In this document: positions 42,716 to 54,638 of the stretch, piece after piece | How positions within the stretch are numbered: position 1 is the first letter of the stretch | How the letters are laid out: every line of letters begins with the position of its first letter | Assembly (NCBI GenBank): GCA_036186865.1 | Contig: AP025069.1 | Location: 20,397,859-20,461,858 of the forward strand | Length of the DNA stretch: 64,000 bases | Source: Eustoma russellianum | Taxonomy: Eukaryota > Streptophyta > Magnoliopsida > Gentianales > Gentianaceae | Reading direction: 5' to 3' | Made by a program: the position numbers and the translations under genes | Notes under the pieces: model-generated | Told to the model about the DNA's origin: nothing | Database searches by the model: none | Seen by the model: the letters and a program-made list of their open reading frames with translations, nothing else

Positions 42716-44975
42716 ATGCACCTTTTGTGGAGGATGGTGCAGGGGCACAGCTCTGTTCATATGTACCTCTTGGGGAGCATCCACTTTGTGCTCATGGCTG
42801 TTGTCCTTGAGTCCTTTTACTTCTTCTCCCAGAATTCTTCATTTAAGTCAGTTCTCAAATCAAAAGCGTCATTTTCAAGAGCTTCAGTCACATCTTCTAC
42901 ATCCACATCCATCCCTTCCATTGTGAGCAAGTGATGAATAATATTAGCGAAGGACAGAGCCTTTGTGGGCTTGGTGGCAACCTCAAGTACCATATCCATA
43001 AACGTTGAGCCCAAACTTTATCTTTTCTTACTTAACCACTTTGTAGGCTATGTAGATGTCCAAGTTACTAGGTACTATGACAGATTTTCCACATACACAA
43101 TAGGTGATTATGGTGATAAAGACACGATAATTCAATAGCGTGAAGTTTTGAGGATTTTGAAGGCAGAAAATCAAAGAAGATTTTGATCTCACTTTCAGTC
43201 ATCCCTAATTCTTCAACATCTCATCTAGTCATCTCAAAATTTATTATTCTTTCCAGTCGTGGTTTCCAACAATGAGTTGATTCTCCCTATACTCCAGTTT
43301 AATACGGACTCCATTGACATATGAGTTAATTGGCAAAATATTGTTCCTATTTAACTCTATCCATAAATCGACATACAAGTCTCTAATTTTTTTTTTGAAA
43401 ATTTTACCAATTTACAAATATTTTCATCTCATTGTCCTTTTATATCTTATTCAAGTTCACATTTTTTAAGAGAATAATGGCCTTCTTGGTATTCTTCCAA
43501 GGTTCAACTAAATTCATAGAAAAGAGAGAATACACCTTATTCTTTGGACGTATGGAGTCACTTGTTTTAACCTTCTCCCCACTTGTCCTTTCCTGAGGGT
43601 AAGGATGTGGGAGTGAGATATTTCCTTAATTGTCGCACCAACTTGGAGGCTTGAAGGTTGGTGGTCTGGGAGGTGCCCTGACATTTTAGATTTCTTTTTG
43701 TGCATCCTCTCTTTGTCTACCTCCCAGTCCCCCATTGCCACTTATCTCAACTCCATTTCTATATGGTTTTTTTGAATAGAATATTTAGGATTTTGGCTAT
43801 TGCCCTCTCAAATGTAGAGAATATATGTTAGGAATTTGAAAAATTTAAGACTATTTTGAGGGAGGAATCGGGTTATGGTCTTAAAAGGAAATAGTGAAGA
43901 AGAGAAAGAGATGATAAGGATGAAAAATGTGAACGAGAAAACTGAAAAGGGGCTTTATATTTGTTTATCCAATGTCGACTGAACATTTGGACATCATGAC
44001 CAAACTCATGATTCTTGGAACTAGCTTGAGCAAACTCAAGAAGAGTTCCATCGAACATCCGGTCTTTCCAAATGCAACGATGCCATCTCCGAATATTCGG
44101 AACGCACATTGCACCCTAAAAGTTTTGCAATTTTTTGGATAGACTAAACATATAAGCAGAGATATCAAATATTCAGTCTTTCTTACACACAATAATTTCA
44201 ACTTTTTAACTCTATTTTCAGTTTGATTTACTTTTAATTCATGTTAATCGTGCCAAAACTTGTTGTAATTGAACACCCTCAGTTGTTAAAGGTTAATAGA
44301 TATATCTGCTAATTTGTTTGATACAAAATCAATGCATATCAACGTTTTCAAACAATCTTTTATACGGTGATCTTTGACCTCAATATCTTAGTTTCTACTA
44401 TGATGAACTGGTTTTTGTGCAATATTGATCGATGAGGTGTTATCTCACAGAATATGAACTTTCTCAAATTTTAACATTTTAGTCATTTAATGTGCGGTCA
44501 TCTAAGCAATTGAGCACAACATGAAGCGACCGACACATATTCAGACTCCGTCGTAGAAAAAGACACCTTATTTTGTTTCCTGAAAAACCAAGAAGAAACC
44601 AAACAATCACTAGGAAATTGACAAGTACGGCATATCTTTTTCGATCTACAAGGTTACTGACATAATCCGAATCACTATAACCCCATAAATTAAAAGCATT
44701 TATTTTTATGTAAAAAATAACCACAAAATTCAATGTTCTTTTTAAAAATCAAAAAAATACATTTATAGCAACTTATGCAATTCCTTAGGCGTACTTTGAA
44801 ATCTAGCATATAAGCACATGACATGCAAAATATTTGTCCTACTAGTCGTCAAATAAAGAAGACTATCAATGATCATCTGCATCTTTTTACTCAACCGACT
44901 TTTTTCTATCTTTATTGAGATTTACATTTGTGCTCATTGGAGTAGTCGCGCTCAATTTTGCCAAGAATAAAAATA
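42716..44975 (-). pseudogene. Old minus-strand SIRE-like element, 3' half: RT end, RNase H, env-like
   Basis: On the minus strand, 44930-44480 gives RT end and RNase H (GYSDSDYVSNLVDRK, FLGFSGNK, RSLHVVLNCL). 43450-42820 gives a decayed env-like region parallel to 51520-52000 of the plus copy (a YRVFITIITY-like stretch, PSNLDIYIAYK, and KALSFANIIHHLLTMEG). Frames are short and full of stops, so this is an ancient copy. Its upstream half is at 54640-56750, displaced by the younger plus-strand insertion. Confidence 0.65.
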
Positions 44976-44979
44976 TTTG

Positions 44980-46085
44980 ATGAGTAAAGATATTTTAAAT
45001 AAGTTAAATTTACACTTGAGATTTGATGCAAAAATGAAAAAATTACACTATGTTAAAAATGGTTTTAGATTGGAACTCTACTGCCCACATCGATCTCTCA
45101 GACTGGGGACATCGATCGATTGATGTCACTTCAGTCTCTTCAAGAGAGACTTTGATCGATCGATGTCAGGACAGAAAAGTTTCTGTCTAACATCGATCTC
45201 TCAGACTGAGGACATCGATCAATCGATGTCACTTCAGTCTCTTCAAGAGAGACTTCGATTGATTGATGTCAGGCCAGAAAGTTGCTGTCCAACATCGATC
45301 TCTTAGTCCAGGGGACATCGATCGATCGATGTCACATCAGTCTCTTTAGGGGAGACTTTGATGGATCGGTGTCAAGCAGATTCAAACTAGAAATTTTCTG
45401 GAGGACATCGATCTCTCAGCCACCAGGCACTTCAGTCGATCAATGTCCCCTAGAATTCAAATTTTTATGAACGTTGGAACAAAATTCAAGAGAGATTCAT
45501 GATATTTTCTCTTTCCAATCTTGCTCAAATTTATTGTGGACTTTACTCTAACCTCACACATGCTTCCTTGACTATTATTTCCATGTCTAAGTCATTCTAG
45601 GTCGGCTATTGATGATCAAATCACTCCATAGGGTGGCTAAAGAATATTTGGACATTATCTTGACATTTTATGTAGTTGAAGACATGGTGGAGGCTACCCA
45701 AACATGGTGAGCATCTCCTATAAATGGATGAAGCTTGGATGAGGCAAATACACACTTTCATCATCATCAAGCTTCATTATTCATTGTTGTATATTTCTCT
45801 CATATGTGTAAAGTTCTTAAAGCTTGTTAAGCCTTTCTTTGTTCTTCATTATTGTATATTGAGAGATAAAGAGTCTAACACAAGAGAAACCATAAATATT
45901 TGATCTTTTGCTTGTGTTTAGACTAGTGATAAAGTGTGAACCCACCTACTTCTTTTAAACCCACTATGAGAAAGTTCTTGGAGAGAACTTTGTTGAAGTT
46001 GTGAGGTAGCAAGAAATTGTTCTTGCTTAGAGGAGTAGTTGTTGTAGTTGCACAAAGGTATTTTGTGCAAGATGTTATTGTAGTT
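44980..46085 (+). repeat. SIRE-like 5' LTR, 3' end deleted
   Basis: It aligns with 53280-54360 of the 3' LTR, including the ATCGATCGAT array (45088-45450) and the stretch up to the GTTGCACAAAGG word. The last roughly 250 bases of LTR and the primer binding site are missing, joining LTR directly to gag near 46085-46110. The left edge is uncertain (44957-44990) because the host element and LTR are locally similar. Confidence 0.75.
45088..45450 (+). repeat. ATCGATCGAT palindrome array in SIRE-like 5' LTR
   Basis: Three to four units of about 102 bases, each with CATCGATCTCTCAG, GACATCGATCGATCGATGTC or a variant (45108-45127, 45210-45229, 45314-45333) and CAGTCTCTTCAAGAGAGACTTCGATCGATCGATG. The AGTCTCT/AGAGACT arms form a further hairpin. 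The 3' LTR has the same array at 53380-53740. Confidence 0.85.
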
Positions 46086-46109
46086 CCAAGCCAACTGCAC
46101 TATTCTCAG

Positions 46110-47640
46110 GATCAAACACTAAAGCACCTATGTTTGATGCCTAAAACTACTGTTTGTGGAAATTTCGAATGATCAATCATTTGAAAGGTTGTGGATTTGA
46201 TATATGGAGAGCCGTTGTCAAAGAAATCGAAGTTCCTATGATTACCAACTCAAAAGGAGAATCAATATTCAAAAATGAGGATGACTACACTGACGAAGAG
46301 AAGATAAACTTCGCCATCAATGGCAAAGCATTCAATATTCTTTCAAGTGCTCTTACCACCACCGAGCTCATAAGACTTCAAGGTCTTGAAACAGCCCATG
46401 AAGCATGGAAAAGGCTAAAAATGATACATGAAAGGACTGACCAAGTAAGAATGGCCAAAAGATTTATGCTCATGAAGGAGTATGAAATGTTCGATATGAA
46501 GAGTAGTGAAAAGATTGAGGAAACTATTGATCGATTCACTAGAATAATGAATCAACTTTCCATGGTGGACAAAAAAATCTCAAATGAAGACATTGTCTCA
46601 AAACTCCTCAACTCGTTGTCAAGAGAATGGACACCTAAAGTTACTGCCATCACCGAATCAAGGAATCTCAAGACTCTTATTCTTGATAAGTTATTCGGTA
46701 ATCTTCTTACTCATGAAATCCTTATTGATGAACAAAATAGAATGAACCCTATCAAGCTCACACAAGCATCACACAAAGATTGGTGGTAGAGACCGATGAA
46801 TCGAATGAGGAAGTTGCTCTCTTGTGAGAAAATTTAGAAGAATGGCCACAAGAAACAAGGCCTAAGCAAGGAAGTTTTTCAAAGACCAACCAAGGACGAA
46901 AGAAGCAAGTGAAAATTGCTATAAGTGTGGTTGACCTGGTCACTTCATTGCCAATTGCCATGTTAAGGAGCCTCAAAAGCAAGAAAAGAAGGTCTTTCCT
47001 CAAAAGAAGAAAGCCCTTAATGCAGAGGTAACCACGTGGGATGATCTCCTCTCCGAATCGAAGGAGAAGAAAGTGAAGACAATGAGTTAGACTTGTTGCA
47101 ATAGCTGAGAATCCAAAAGCACAACATACTTGTCTCTGACAATCGAGAATCTCTTGAGGTAAACTCTAACTCTTCAAATTTACAAGATGAAATAGGAGAT
47201 TTGCAAGATGATTTTGAAAAACTGAATTTAAAATATAAACACTTGAAGAAAGAATTTAAAAATGCATATTAGAAAACAGAGCTTGCATGATAAAATATTT
47301 TGATGTTTCAAGATCATGACATCATACTCACAATCTTGAAAACGTGGAAATTAAGAAAGAATGTGAGAGGCTAAGATTAGACTTACAAAAACTAACCGAT
47401 GGTAAAAGTAATCTAGATAAATTATTGGAAACCAAAGAATTGGAAATGATAAATCCGGTTTAGGATTTAATCATCACATTCTTCCATTAGCTAAGTCATT
47501 AAAGACAAAGACAAATAATAGAAAAACACAACAGGACTCACATTTATAAATCAAGGCATGTACCCACTTGTTTTCATTGTAACAAAGTAGGACATGTGAA
47601 GAGTGCATGTAAAGCTAGACTTGGTAGTATGTATGTTTGA
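46110..47640 (+). pseudogene. SIRE-like gag
   Basis: The best part is the 211-codon frame 46154-46789, a UBN2-type Gag (WKFRMINHLKGCGFDIW, LETAHEAWKRLKMIHERT, MLMKEYEMF, ISNEDIVSKLLNSLSREW). The region before it reads CLW after a stop in place of the usual start. After 46789 stops are frequent. Knuckle CYKCG*PGHFIANC at about 46915 has TGA where arginine or similar is expected. An asparagine/lysine-rich, probably coiled-coil stretch and a second knuckle CFHCNKVGHVKSACKA (about 47571) follow. Confidence 0.83.
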
Positions 47641-48940
47641 AGCCTAAGGGTCAAAAGCTAACCCTAAAGGACCCAACTATCAAAGGTACCAATACATAAA
47701 TCTCTTGGTTTTATAGGCTCTCAAGATAAATGGAGTAGCAAAGAAGAAGGAACCAAATAGCTCATGGACAGGATGTTCAACACACATGACCGGAGACAAA
47801 ACTTTGTTCACAAGCTCAAGCTCCAAGATGGTGGAACGGTGTATTTTGGCAATGAGAGAGCCAAAATTCTTGGACATGGAGAAATTGGTGACTCTTCTTT
47901 CACTATTAATAATGTATTATATGTAGAAGGGCTTAAGTATAATTTGATAAGTGTTAGCCAACTATGTGATGCTAATTTTCAAGTTGAATTTGTGAAAAGA
48001 AAATGCATTGTGAAAAAGAATGACAAGATTGTTTTTGAGGCTACAAGGAAAAATGATGTTTATAAATTTAGCACACATGATTTGATATCACAAAAGGTTT
48101 CTTGCCTAGTTCCAAAAATGATTTGACTCAACTATGGCATAGACGACTTGGACATATTAGTTTCAAAAATTTCAAAGAGATTTGCAAAAATGAAAAGGTC
48201 CAAGGTCTTCCAAAATTGAATTTCAAAAACCATGGCTTATGTGACACTTGTCAAAAGGCAAAGCTTGTTAAACAAGCTTCAAGCCAAGTGAAATCTCCAC
48301 CAAAACCTCTACAATTGCTTCATATGGATTTGTATGGAGATATTGGTATGGCAAGTCTAGTGGAAAAATTACACCTTTGTGGTGGTAGACGACTTCTCTA
48401 GGTACACTTGGGTATGTTTTTAGCTAAAAAGAATGATGCATGCCAAGAGTTTATAAAACTTTGTAGAAGATTAGAAAATCAAAAAGAGACACAATTAAGG
48501 AAATTAGAAGTGATAGAGGTGGTGAGTTTGATGGTGAGTTTCAAGAATTTTGTGTATCCAAAGGGTATGGACATAATTTCTCGGCTCCAAGACTCCTCAA
48601 CAAAATGGTGTTGCGAAAGGAAAAATAGAACACTTCAAGAAATGAGTAGAGCCATGCTAAATGAATTTGAGCTACCCAAGTATTTTGGGACCGAAGCGTA
48701 AACACCGCTTGTCATGTAATAATAGAGTTTACTTGAGACCATCTCTCAAAAAGACTCCTTATGAGCTTTGGAAAGGTAGAGTACCAAATATTGGTTATTT
48801 CAAGGTATTTGGTTGTAAGTGTTTTATACTTAACACCAAAGTAACTTGGATAAACTCGATTTCAAAGTGGATGAAGGAATCTTTATGGGATATGCTCAAA
48901 ATAGCAAGGCATTTAGAGTATATAACAAAAGGAGTATGAA
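47641..48940 (+). pseudogene. SIRE-like protease and integrase
   Basis: Protease remnant with THMTGDK-like sequence and LKLQDGGTVYFGNERAKILG (47764-48126), though the catalytic DSG is lost to frame damage. GAG-pre-integrase LWHRRLGHISFKNFKEI with CDTCQKAK (zinc-binding H and C residues, 48102-48330). Integrase core in broken pieces: LLHMDLYGDIG, then WCCERKNRTLQEMSRAM (48620), and the C-terminal KTPYELWKGRVPNIGYFKVFGCKCF. At least three frameshifts. Confidence 0.82.
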
Positions 48941-49179
48941 AGTTGAAGAGTCAATTCATGTCAAGTTTAGTGAACTCTTGAGGATGAACCATGCATAAAT
49001 GATGATGATGATGAGGAAATAATTGAAGTAAGTCATATAGAAAAATTTGAGAATCCAAAGGAAATTGTCATTGACCTTAGGATTGATCCACTTCAACCTA
49101 AGGTTGAAGATGAAGAAGTGAGAGGAGATGTCTCAAATTTACCAGATTCATATAAGTATAAGAAAGATCATCCAAAAGA

Positions 49180-50759
49180 ACTAATATAGGTAAACAAGTC
49201 AAGGCATAATGACAAGGAGAAAATTTAATGAAACACCTTCACTTGAAGTTGACCCTAAAAATATAAAAGAGGCTATAAATGATGAATATTGGGTATTAGC
49301 CATGCAAGAAGAGCTAAATCAATTTGAAAGAAGTGATGTTTGAGAATAGTGGCTAAACCTAGTAATCACCCATAATTAGCACTAAATGGGTATTTAAAAC
49401 AAAATGATGATAAAGAAACATCACTAAACAAAGCTAGGTTAGTAGCTCAAGGATATAGACAAGAAGAAGGCATAGACTATGATGAGACCTTTGCCCCCGT
49501 AGCTAGGTTAGAAGCTATTAGGATGCTTAGCATATGCATGCTATAAGGATTTCAAACTATATCAAATGGATGTGAAATCCGTATTCTTGAACGGAATAAT
49601 TCAAGAAGAGGTGTATGTAGCTCAACCACCTGGGTTTGAAAATCATGATTATCAAATCATGTATTTAAACTCAAAAAGGTCCTTTATAGACTTAAATAAT
49701 ATCATAGGGCATGGTATGAAAGATTAAGTAACTTCCTACTTGAAAATGAGTTTTCAAGAGGAAAAGTCGACACTACTCTTTTATTAAAGAACAAGGAAAC
49801 CATCAATTGCTTGTTCAAATTTATGTGGATGATATTATATTTGGTGTTACTAATGATTCTCTTTGTGAGCATTTTGCTAAATTCATGGAAGAAGAATTTG
49901 AGATGAGCATGATGAGTGAACTCAATTACTTCCTTGGTCTTCAAATCAAGCAAACTCAAGATGGAGTGTACATATCTCAAACAAAGTACAAAGGATTTAC
50001 TCAAGAAATACAAGTTTGAGGATGGAAGAAGTGTGAGCATGCCAATAAGCACAAGTACAAAGCTTGACAAAGATGAAAAAGGAAAGCCGATTGAGGTAAC
50101 CAAATATAGGGGTATGATTAGTAGTTACTTTATTTAACCGCTAGTAGACCAGATATTTTGCATGATGTGTGTTTATGTGCTAGATTTCAAAGTATGCCTA
50201 AGGAATCGCGTTAGTTGCCATTAAACGTATCTTTAGGTATTTGAAAGGAACCTCAAACTTTGGGTTGTTTTATCTCAAAAATGGTTGTTTTGATTTAAGA
50301 GGGTATAGTGACTCCGACTACTCTGGAAACCTAGTCGATAGAGAAAACACATCCGGGACATGCCAATTCTTTGGAGATTGTTTAGTTTCTTGGTTCTTCA
50401 AGAAATAAAATAGTGTCACTTTCAACGGTGGAATCCGAATATGTATCGGCCGCTTCATGTTGTGCCCAACTACTTTGGATGATAAACACCTTAAATGGCT
50501 ACAATGTTGAGTTTGACAAAGTCCCAATTTTATGCGACAACACTTCAGCCATAAATATAGCACAAAGCCCGGTAATCATAGTAGGACCAAAAATATCGAA
50601 GTAAGGCATCACTTCATAAGGGATTGCATTCAAAAAGGATTAGCATATGTTGAATTTGTTCCAACCAATGACCAACTAGCGGATATTTTTACCAAATCCC
50701 TCCCTACTGAGACATTCAAATCAATTAGAACAAGATTAGGAATGATAAACAATGGTTAG
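49180..50759 (+). pseudogene. SIRE-like reverse transcriptase and RNase H
   Basis: RT: DETFAPVARLEAIRML (49477), QMDVKSVFLNG-like sequence, QPPGFEN, and the catalytic LVQIYVDDIIFGV (about 49816), then MMSELNYFLGLQIKQTQDGVY. RNase H: GYSDSDYSGNLVDRENTSG (50300), STVESEYVSAASCCAQLLWM, LCDNTSAINIAQSP and VRHHFIRDCIQKGLAYVEFV, ending TRLGMI. Short frames are separated by single-base shifts. The catalytic motif of RT is intact. Confidence 0.85.
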
Positions 50760-51087
50760 AGGCTCAAAATTGCCAAAAAGACAGATTTTAGCATACATCG
50801 ATCGATCGTAGCTGTTTCAGAGACTGATGTAAAACCCACATCGATCGATCAAAGTCATAGACATCAATCAATCGATGTCATCGCGGGCAAGATAATTAAA
50901 AGCTGCAAAAACAAAACTCTCCCCCCATCCTCTTCATCTTAAAAAGCAACCCTAACCTCCATTCTCTAAAGAACTCAAAAATTGACTCTTCAAACTCAGA
51001 TTTCTTGCACATTTCTTCATTTTGTTTTTCAATTCAACCACACATTTCATCATCTTCATCTATTTCTCCACCAAGACTTAATTCTCC
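50760..51087 (+). other. Spacer between pol and env-like region with ATCGATCGAT motifs
   Basis: Two or three ATCGATCGAT-type palindromes (50797-50875), outside the LTR, then a pyrimidine-rich leader before the env-like ATG. Confidence 0.7.
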
Positions 51088-52597
51088 ATGGCCCCAAAAA
51101 TGAAACCTTCATCCAAGAGGCAGAGAACCTCTCATGAGGATGAAAGTGAGCCTCAGCAATCTCATCCCCATGTCCCAACGGGGTCTAAAACACAAGGACT
51201 AAGGAAGAAGGCAACCCCATCTTAAGAAGGTATGTTAGCTGAAGTAAGGGGGAGGCTTAGACTCAACAATTTTCTGTACCTCAAATCTGGAGAATATAAG
51301 GATGCCTTAAAGAAGACAACTGGTACAGATAAATTCAGCTACATATCACTTAGAGCTCAGTTGTTATTTAGTGAATGGGAAGACCATAAAAGGTCCACCA
51401 TTCCATTGAAATTGCTCAAAATTGGAGATACTTTGAGCATCATCAATTGGTTTGATGATCAAAAATGGAGACCTGTTTGGGATGTATTGGCAAAGAGTTA
51501 CATGTCCACCCGATACACATGAATGTTTTATGCTAATATGTGGGTAAAGTATCTAAATGGAATACCATTTTTGCTAAATTCGCTTATAGATGGTCAAATT
51601 GTTTCCTTTGATTGGAAAACCATAAATGACCTTCTTGGTGTTCCTGATGAGGGGCCAGACGATTTTGATCCTTGGAAGTGGGATAACTATAAGTGCAAAG
51701 TGTCCGAAGATGAAGTTAAAACCTTCCTTGGTTTCCATCCCACCAAAAACACTAATGACATGCCTTTAGTGTATCGAGTCTTGCTTGCCATTGTCACCTT
51801 TCGTGTCAATGGTAAATCGGCCAAACTTCCAAGTAATGTAGACTTTTACATTGCTTATCGTATATCCATGAGGGAGCAACTCAATTTTGGAGAGATTGCA
51901 TTTACAATATGTTAGAGGCGGTAATGAAAAAATCAAAAGCATTACCTAGCAATCTCATTTATAGATTGCTAAGAAGGAGTAATGTGGAGTTGAATGAGGA
52001 GTATGATGAAAAATAGCCTCTAGAGACTAATATACAAAAGCCAACATTCAACAAATCCAAAAATCCCGAAAGGAGGCCCAAAGAAGGGTAGGTCAGAATG
52101 AGCCAGAGGAAGAAGAAGCTGAAAACATTCCTGCTAACGATCCAATACCTCCAACACATCCCACTGAGCCTCCTACTGAACCCCCATCTCAACCCCAAAA
52201 ACAACCACCAACACAACCAAGTCCAACCTCCCGAGTGGACAAGGGAAAAGTGATAATGGAGGAAGGTAGTGATTCGGAGTTGCCATTTGATGCGGAGGCA
52301 GAGATTAGCGATCTACATCATTATCTCGATTTATAGGGAGAAGATCTCACAAAAGAAGCAGTTCGCATTGATGATCTTGAGAAGGACCACAAAAAACTCC
52401 AGGAGAGAATCAAGACGCTAAAAACAAAGGTCAACATTCAAGTCACGACGTTACAAACAGAGCTGAACATTCAAAATTCAAAGTATAAAAAACTGAAAAC
52501 GAAACTTAAAGTGGCTCTATCCGGACTATGCTTCTTTCTGATGAATAATAGAGTTCTTTGTTCTCCTTATTCCCTCGTAGCTATAGGATTGGTTTAG
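51088..52597 (+). pseudogene. SIRE-type env-like region
   Basis: Third gene after pol, as in SIRE-type elements. ATG at 51088 (MAPKMKPSSKRQR), a basic N-terminus, then a conserved plant-transposon globular part (RGRLRLNNFLYLKSGEYKDA, FYANMWVKYLNGIPFLLNSL, MPLVYRVLLAIVTFRVNGKS, SNVDFYIAYRIS). A proline/glutamine-rich stretch and a coiled-coil-like C-terminus (DDLEKDHKKLQERIKTLKTK) with a short hydrophobic end follow. Stops at about 51224, 51522, 52015 and 52336 and a shift near 51900. The role of these proteins in plants is not established. A decayed relative lies on the minus strand at 42820-43450. Confidence 0.75.
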
Positions 52598-53240
52598 GAT
52601 TTAAATTTACTTATGTATCTCAAAACTTCATATTCTATTAAGGATATTTTTATTATTCACTTTATTGGCTCTTGCAAATTTTTGATACTTTCAAAAGGGG
52701 AGAAATTGGTATATAGCAATTTAAGCTTGGTATGCTTAATTAGCTTGCTTGGTATATAGCATTTGATGATATACTTAATTAGCTTGGTTGGTATACAACA
52801 TTTGATATTGGCATGCTTGGATAATGGTATGGTATATGCGTGGCATGGTACAAGTAGTGTTGCATGGAAAGAAGTTGACATTAGTATGATGGAATGATTG
52901 CTTGACTGAAGTTGATATTGATATATGCTTGCTTGGTAGTGATTAAAATGATTGGCATTGGTATGAGTACTTGGTATGATTGTTGATAGCTCACATGTTG
53001 AAAGTTGAAAATATGAAATTTGATGCATGATTTGGTTGAGGGGGAGCATTTTGATATCTTTATCATAACCATTGATTTTGAGAAGATTACATGTTGAATG
53101 GTAGTTTTTGATTTGATCATATGATTTATGTAATGAGGATGCATGGACTAAGAGGGAGTTGTAAAATGCCAAGTTTAGCTAGCTCAAATTTAAATTTTTC
53201 AAGCAAAAACATCTTTTGAATCATGGTTCTAAAATCATCA
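52598..53240 (+). other. Non-coding stretch between env-like region and 3' LTR
   Basis: TTGG(C/T)ATG-rich degenerate repeats (52700-53000, many TTGGTATA/TTGGCATG words). No coding signal. Confidence 0.6.
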
Positions 53241-53252
53241 AAAGAGGGAGAT
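53241..53252 (+). promoter_or_regulatory. SIRE-like polypurine tract
   Basis: AAAGAGGGAGAT immediately before TGTTAAGATATA, the 3' LTR start. Confidence 0.8.
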
Positions 53253-54638
53253 TGTTAAGATATAAAATGTTTGTTTTGATGATGTAAGATGTTTTAAATA
53301 AGTTAAATTTACCTTGAGATTTGATGCAAATAAGAAAATATACTATGTCAAAAATGGTTGAGATTGGAACTCTACTGTCCAACATCGATCTCTCAGACTG
53401 GGGACATTGATCGATCGATGTCACTTCAGTCTCTCCAAGAGAGACTTCGATCGATCGATCCCAGGACATAAAGTTTATGTCCAACATCGATCTCTCAGAC
53501 TGAGGACATCGACCGATCGATGTCACTTCAGTCTCTCTAAGAGAGACTTCGACCGATCGATGTCAGGCCAGAAAGTTTTTGTCCAACATCGATCTCTCAG
53601 TCCAGGGGACAACGATCAATCGATGTCACATCAGTCTCTCTAGGAGAGACTTTGATCGATCGATGTCAAGCAGATTCAAAGCTGGAAAGTTTCTGGAGGA
53701 CATCAATCTCTCAGCCAGGCACTTCGATCTATCGATGTCTCCCAGAATTCAAATTTTTATGAACGTTGGAACAAAATCCAAGGGAGATTCATGGTGTTTT
53801 CTCTTTCCAATCTTACTCAAATTTCTTGTGGACTTTACTCTAACCTCACACATGCTTCTTTGACTATTATATCCATGTCTAAGTCATTCTAGGTTGGCTA
53901 TTAAGAATGAAATCACTCCATAGGGTGGCTAAAGACTATTTGGACATTATCATGACATTTGATGTAGTTGAAGACATGGTGGAGGCTACCAAAACATGGT
54001 GAACGTCTCCTATAAATGGATGAAGCTTGGATGAGGCAAATACACACTTTCATCATCATCAAGCTTCATTATTCGTTGTTGTATATTTCTCTCATACGTG
54101 TAAAAGTGCTTAAGCTTGTTATGCCTTTGTTCTTCATTGTTTATATTGAGAGATAGAGAGTCTAACATAAGAGAAATCATAAATATTTGATCTTTTGCTT
54201 ATCTTTAGACTAGTGAGAAAGTGTGAACCCCACTACTTTTTTTAAACCCACTGTGAGAAAGTTCTTGGAGAGAACTTTGTTGAAGTTGTAGGTAGTAAGA
54301 AATTGTTCTTGCTTAGAGCTGTAGTTGCTGTAGTTGCACAAAGGTTTTGCGCAAGAAGTTGTTGTTGTGGTTGCTTACATTAAGGTGTTAGTGTAAGTAT
54401 TGATGTGGTTGTTATATTAGCTTTAATAAGAAGAGTAGTTGTTGAAAATCTACTTCGGGAACGAAGTGATAGTGGAGTACAATCATTTACGATTCGAACC
54501 ACTCTATATCCGGTGTACTCATTCATTGTTTCTCATCTCCATTTTGCTTTGTTTTTGAATTCCATTTGAGTTGAGTCACAGAAGAAAATTCTGCAAAATT
54601 GCCAAATATTCTATTCGCCCCCTCTAGAGTGTGTTACA
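53253..54638 (+). repeat. SIRE-like 3' LTR (about 1.39 kb)
   Basis: Starts TGTTAAGATATAAAATG after the purine tract and ends about ...GTGTGTTACA (54638), after TTCGCCCCCTCTAGAG, a word typical of SIRE LTR ends. It contains the ATCGATCGAT array (53380-53740). Minus-strand copia sequence resumes at once. Confidence 0.85.

Larger units (their letters stand above)
44980..54638 (+). mobile_element. SIRE-like Ty1/copia element with env-like region
   Basis: Partial 5' LTR, gag, protease, integrase, RT, RNase H, an extra env-like region between pol and the 3' LTR, a purine tract and a 3' LTR. A third gene after pol marks the SIRE/Maximus group of copia elements. Every gene is broken. It is inserted in the older minus-strand relative (42716-44975 plus 54639-56750). 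Confidence 0.82.

Noticed and set aside
42583..42934. Small plus-strand frames near 42583-42934
   Set aside because: They span the junction between the copia fragment and antisense of the env-like remnant; not genes.
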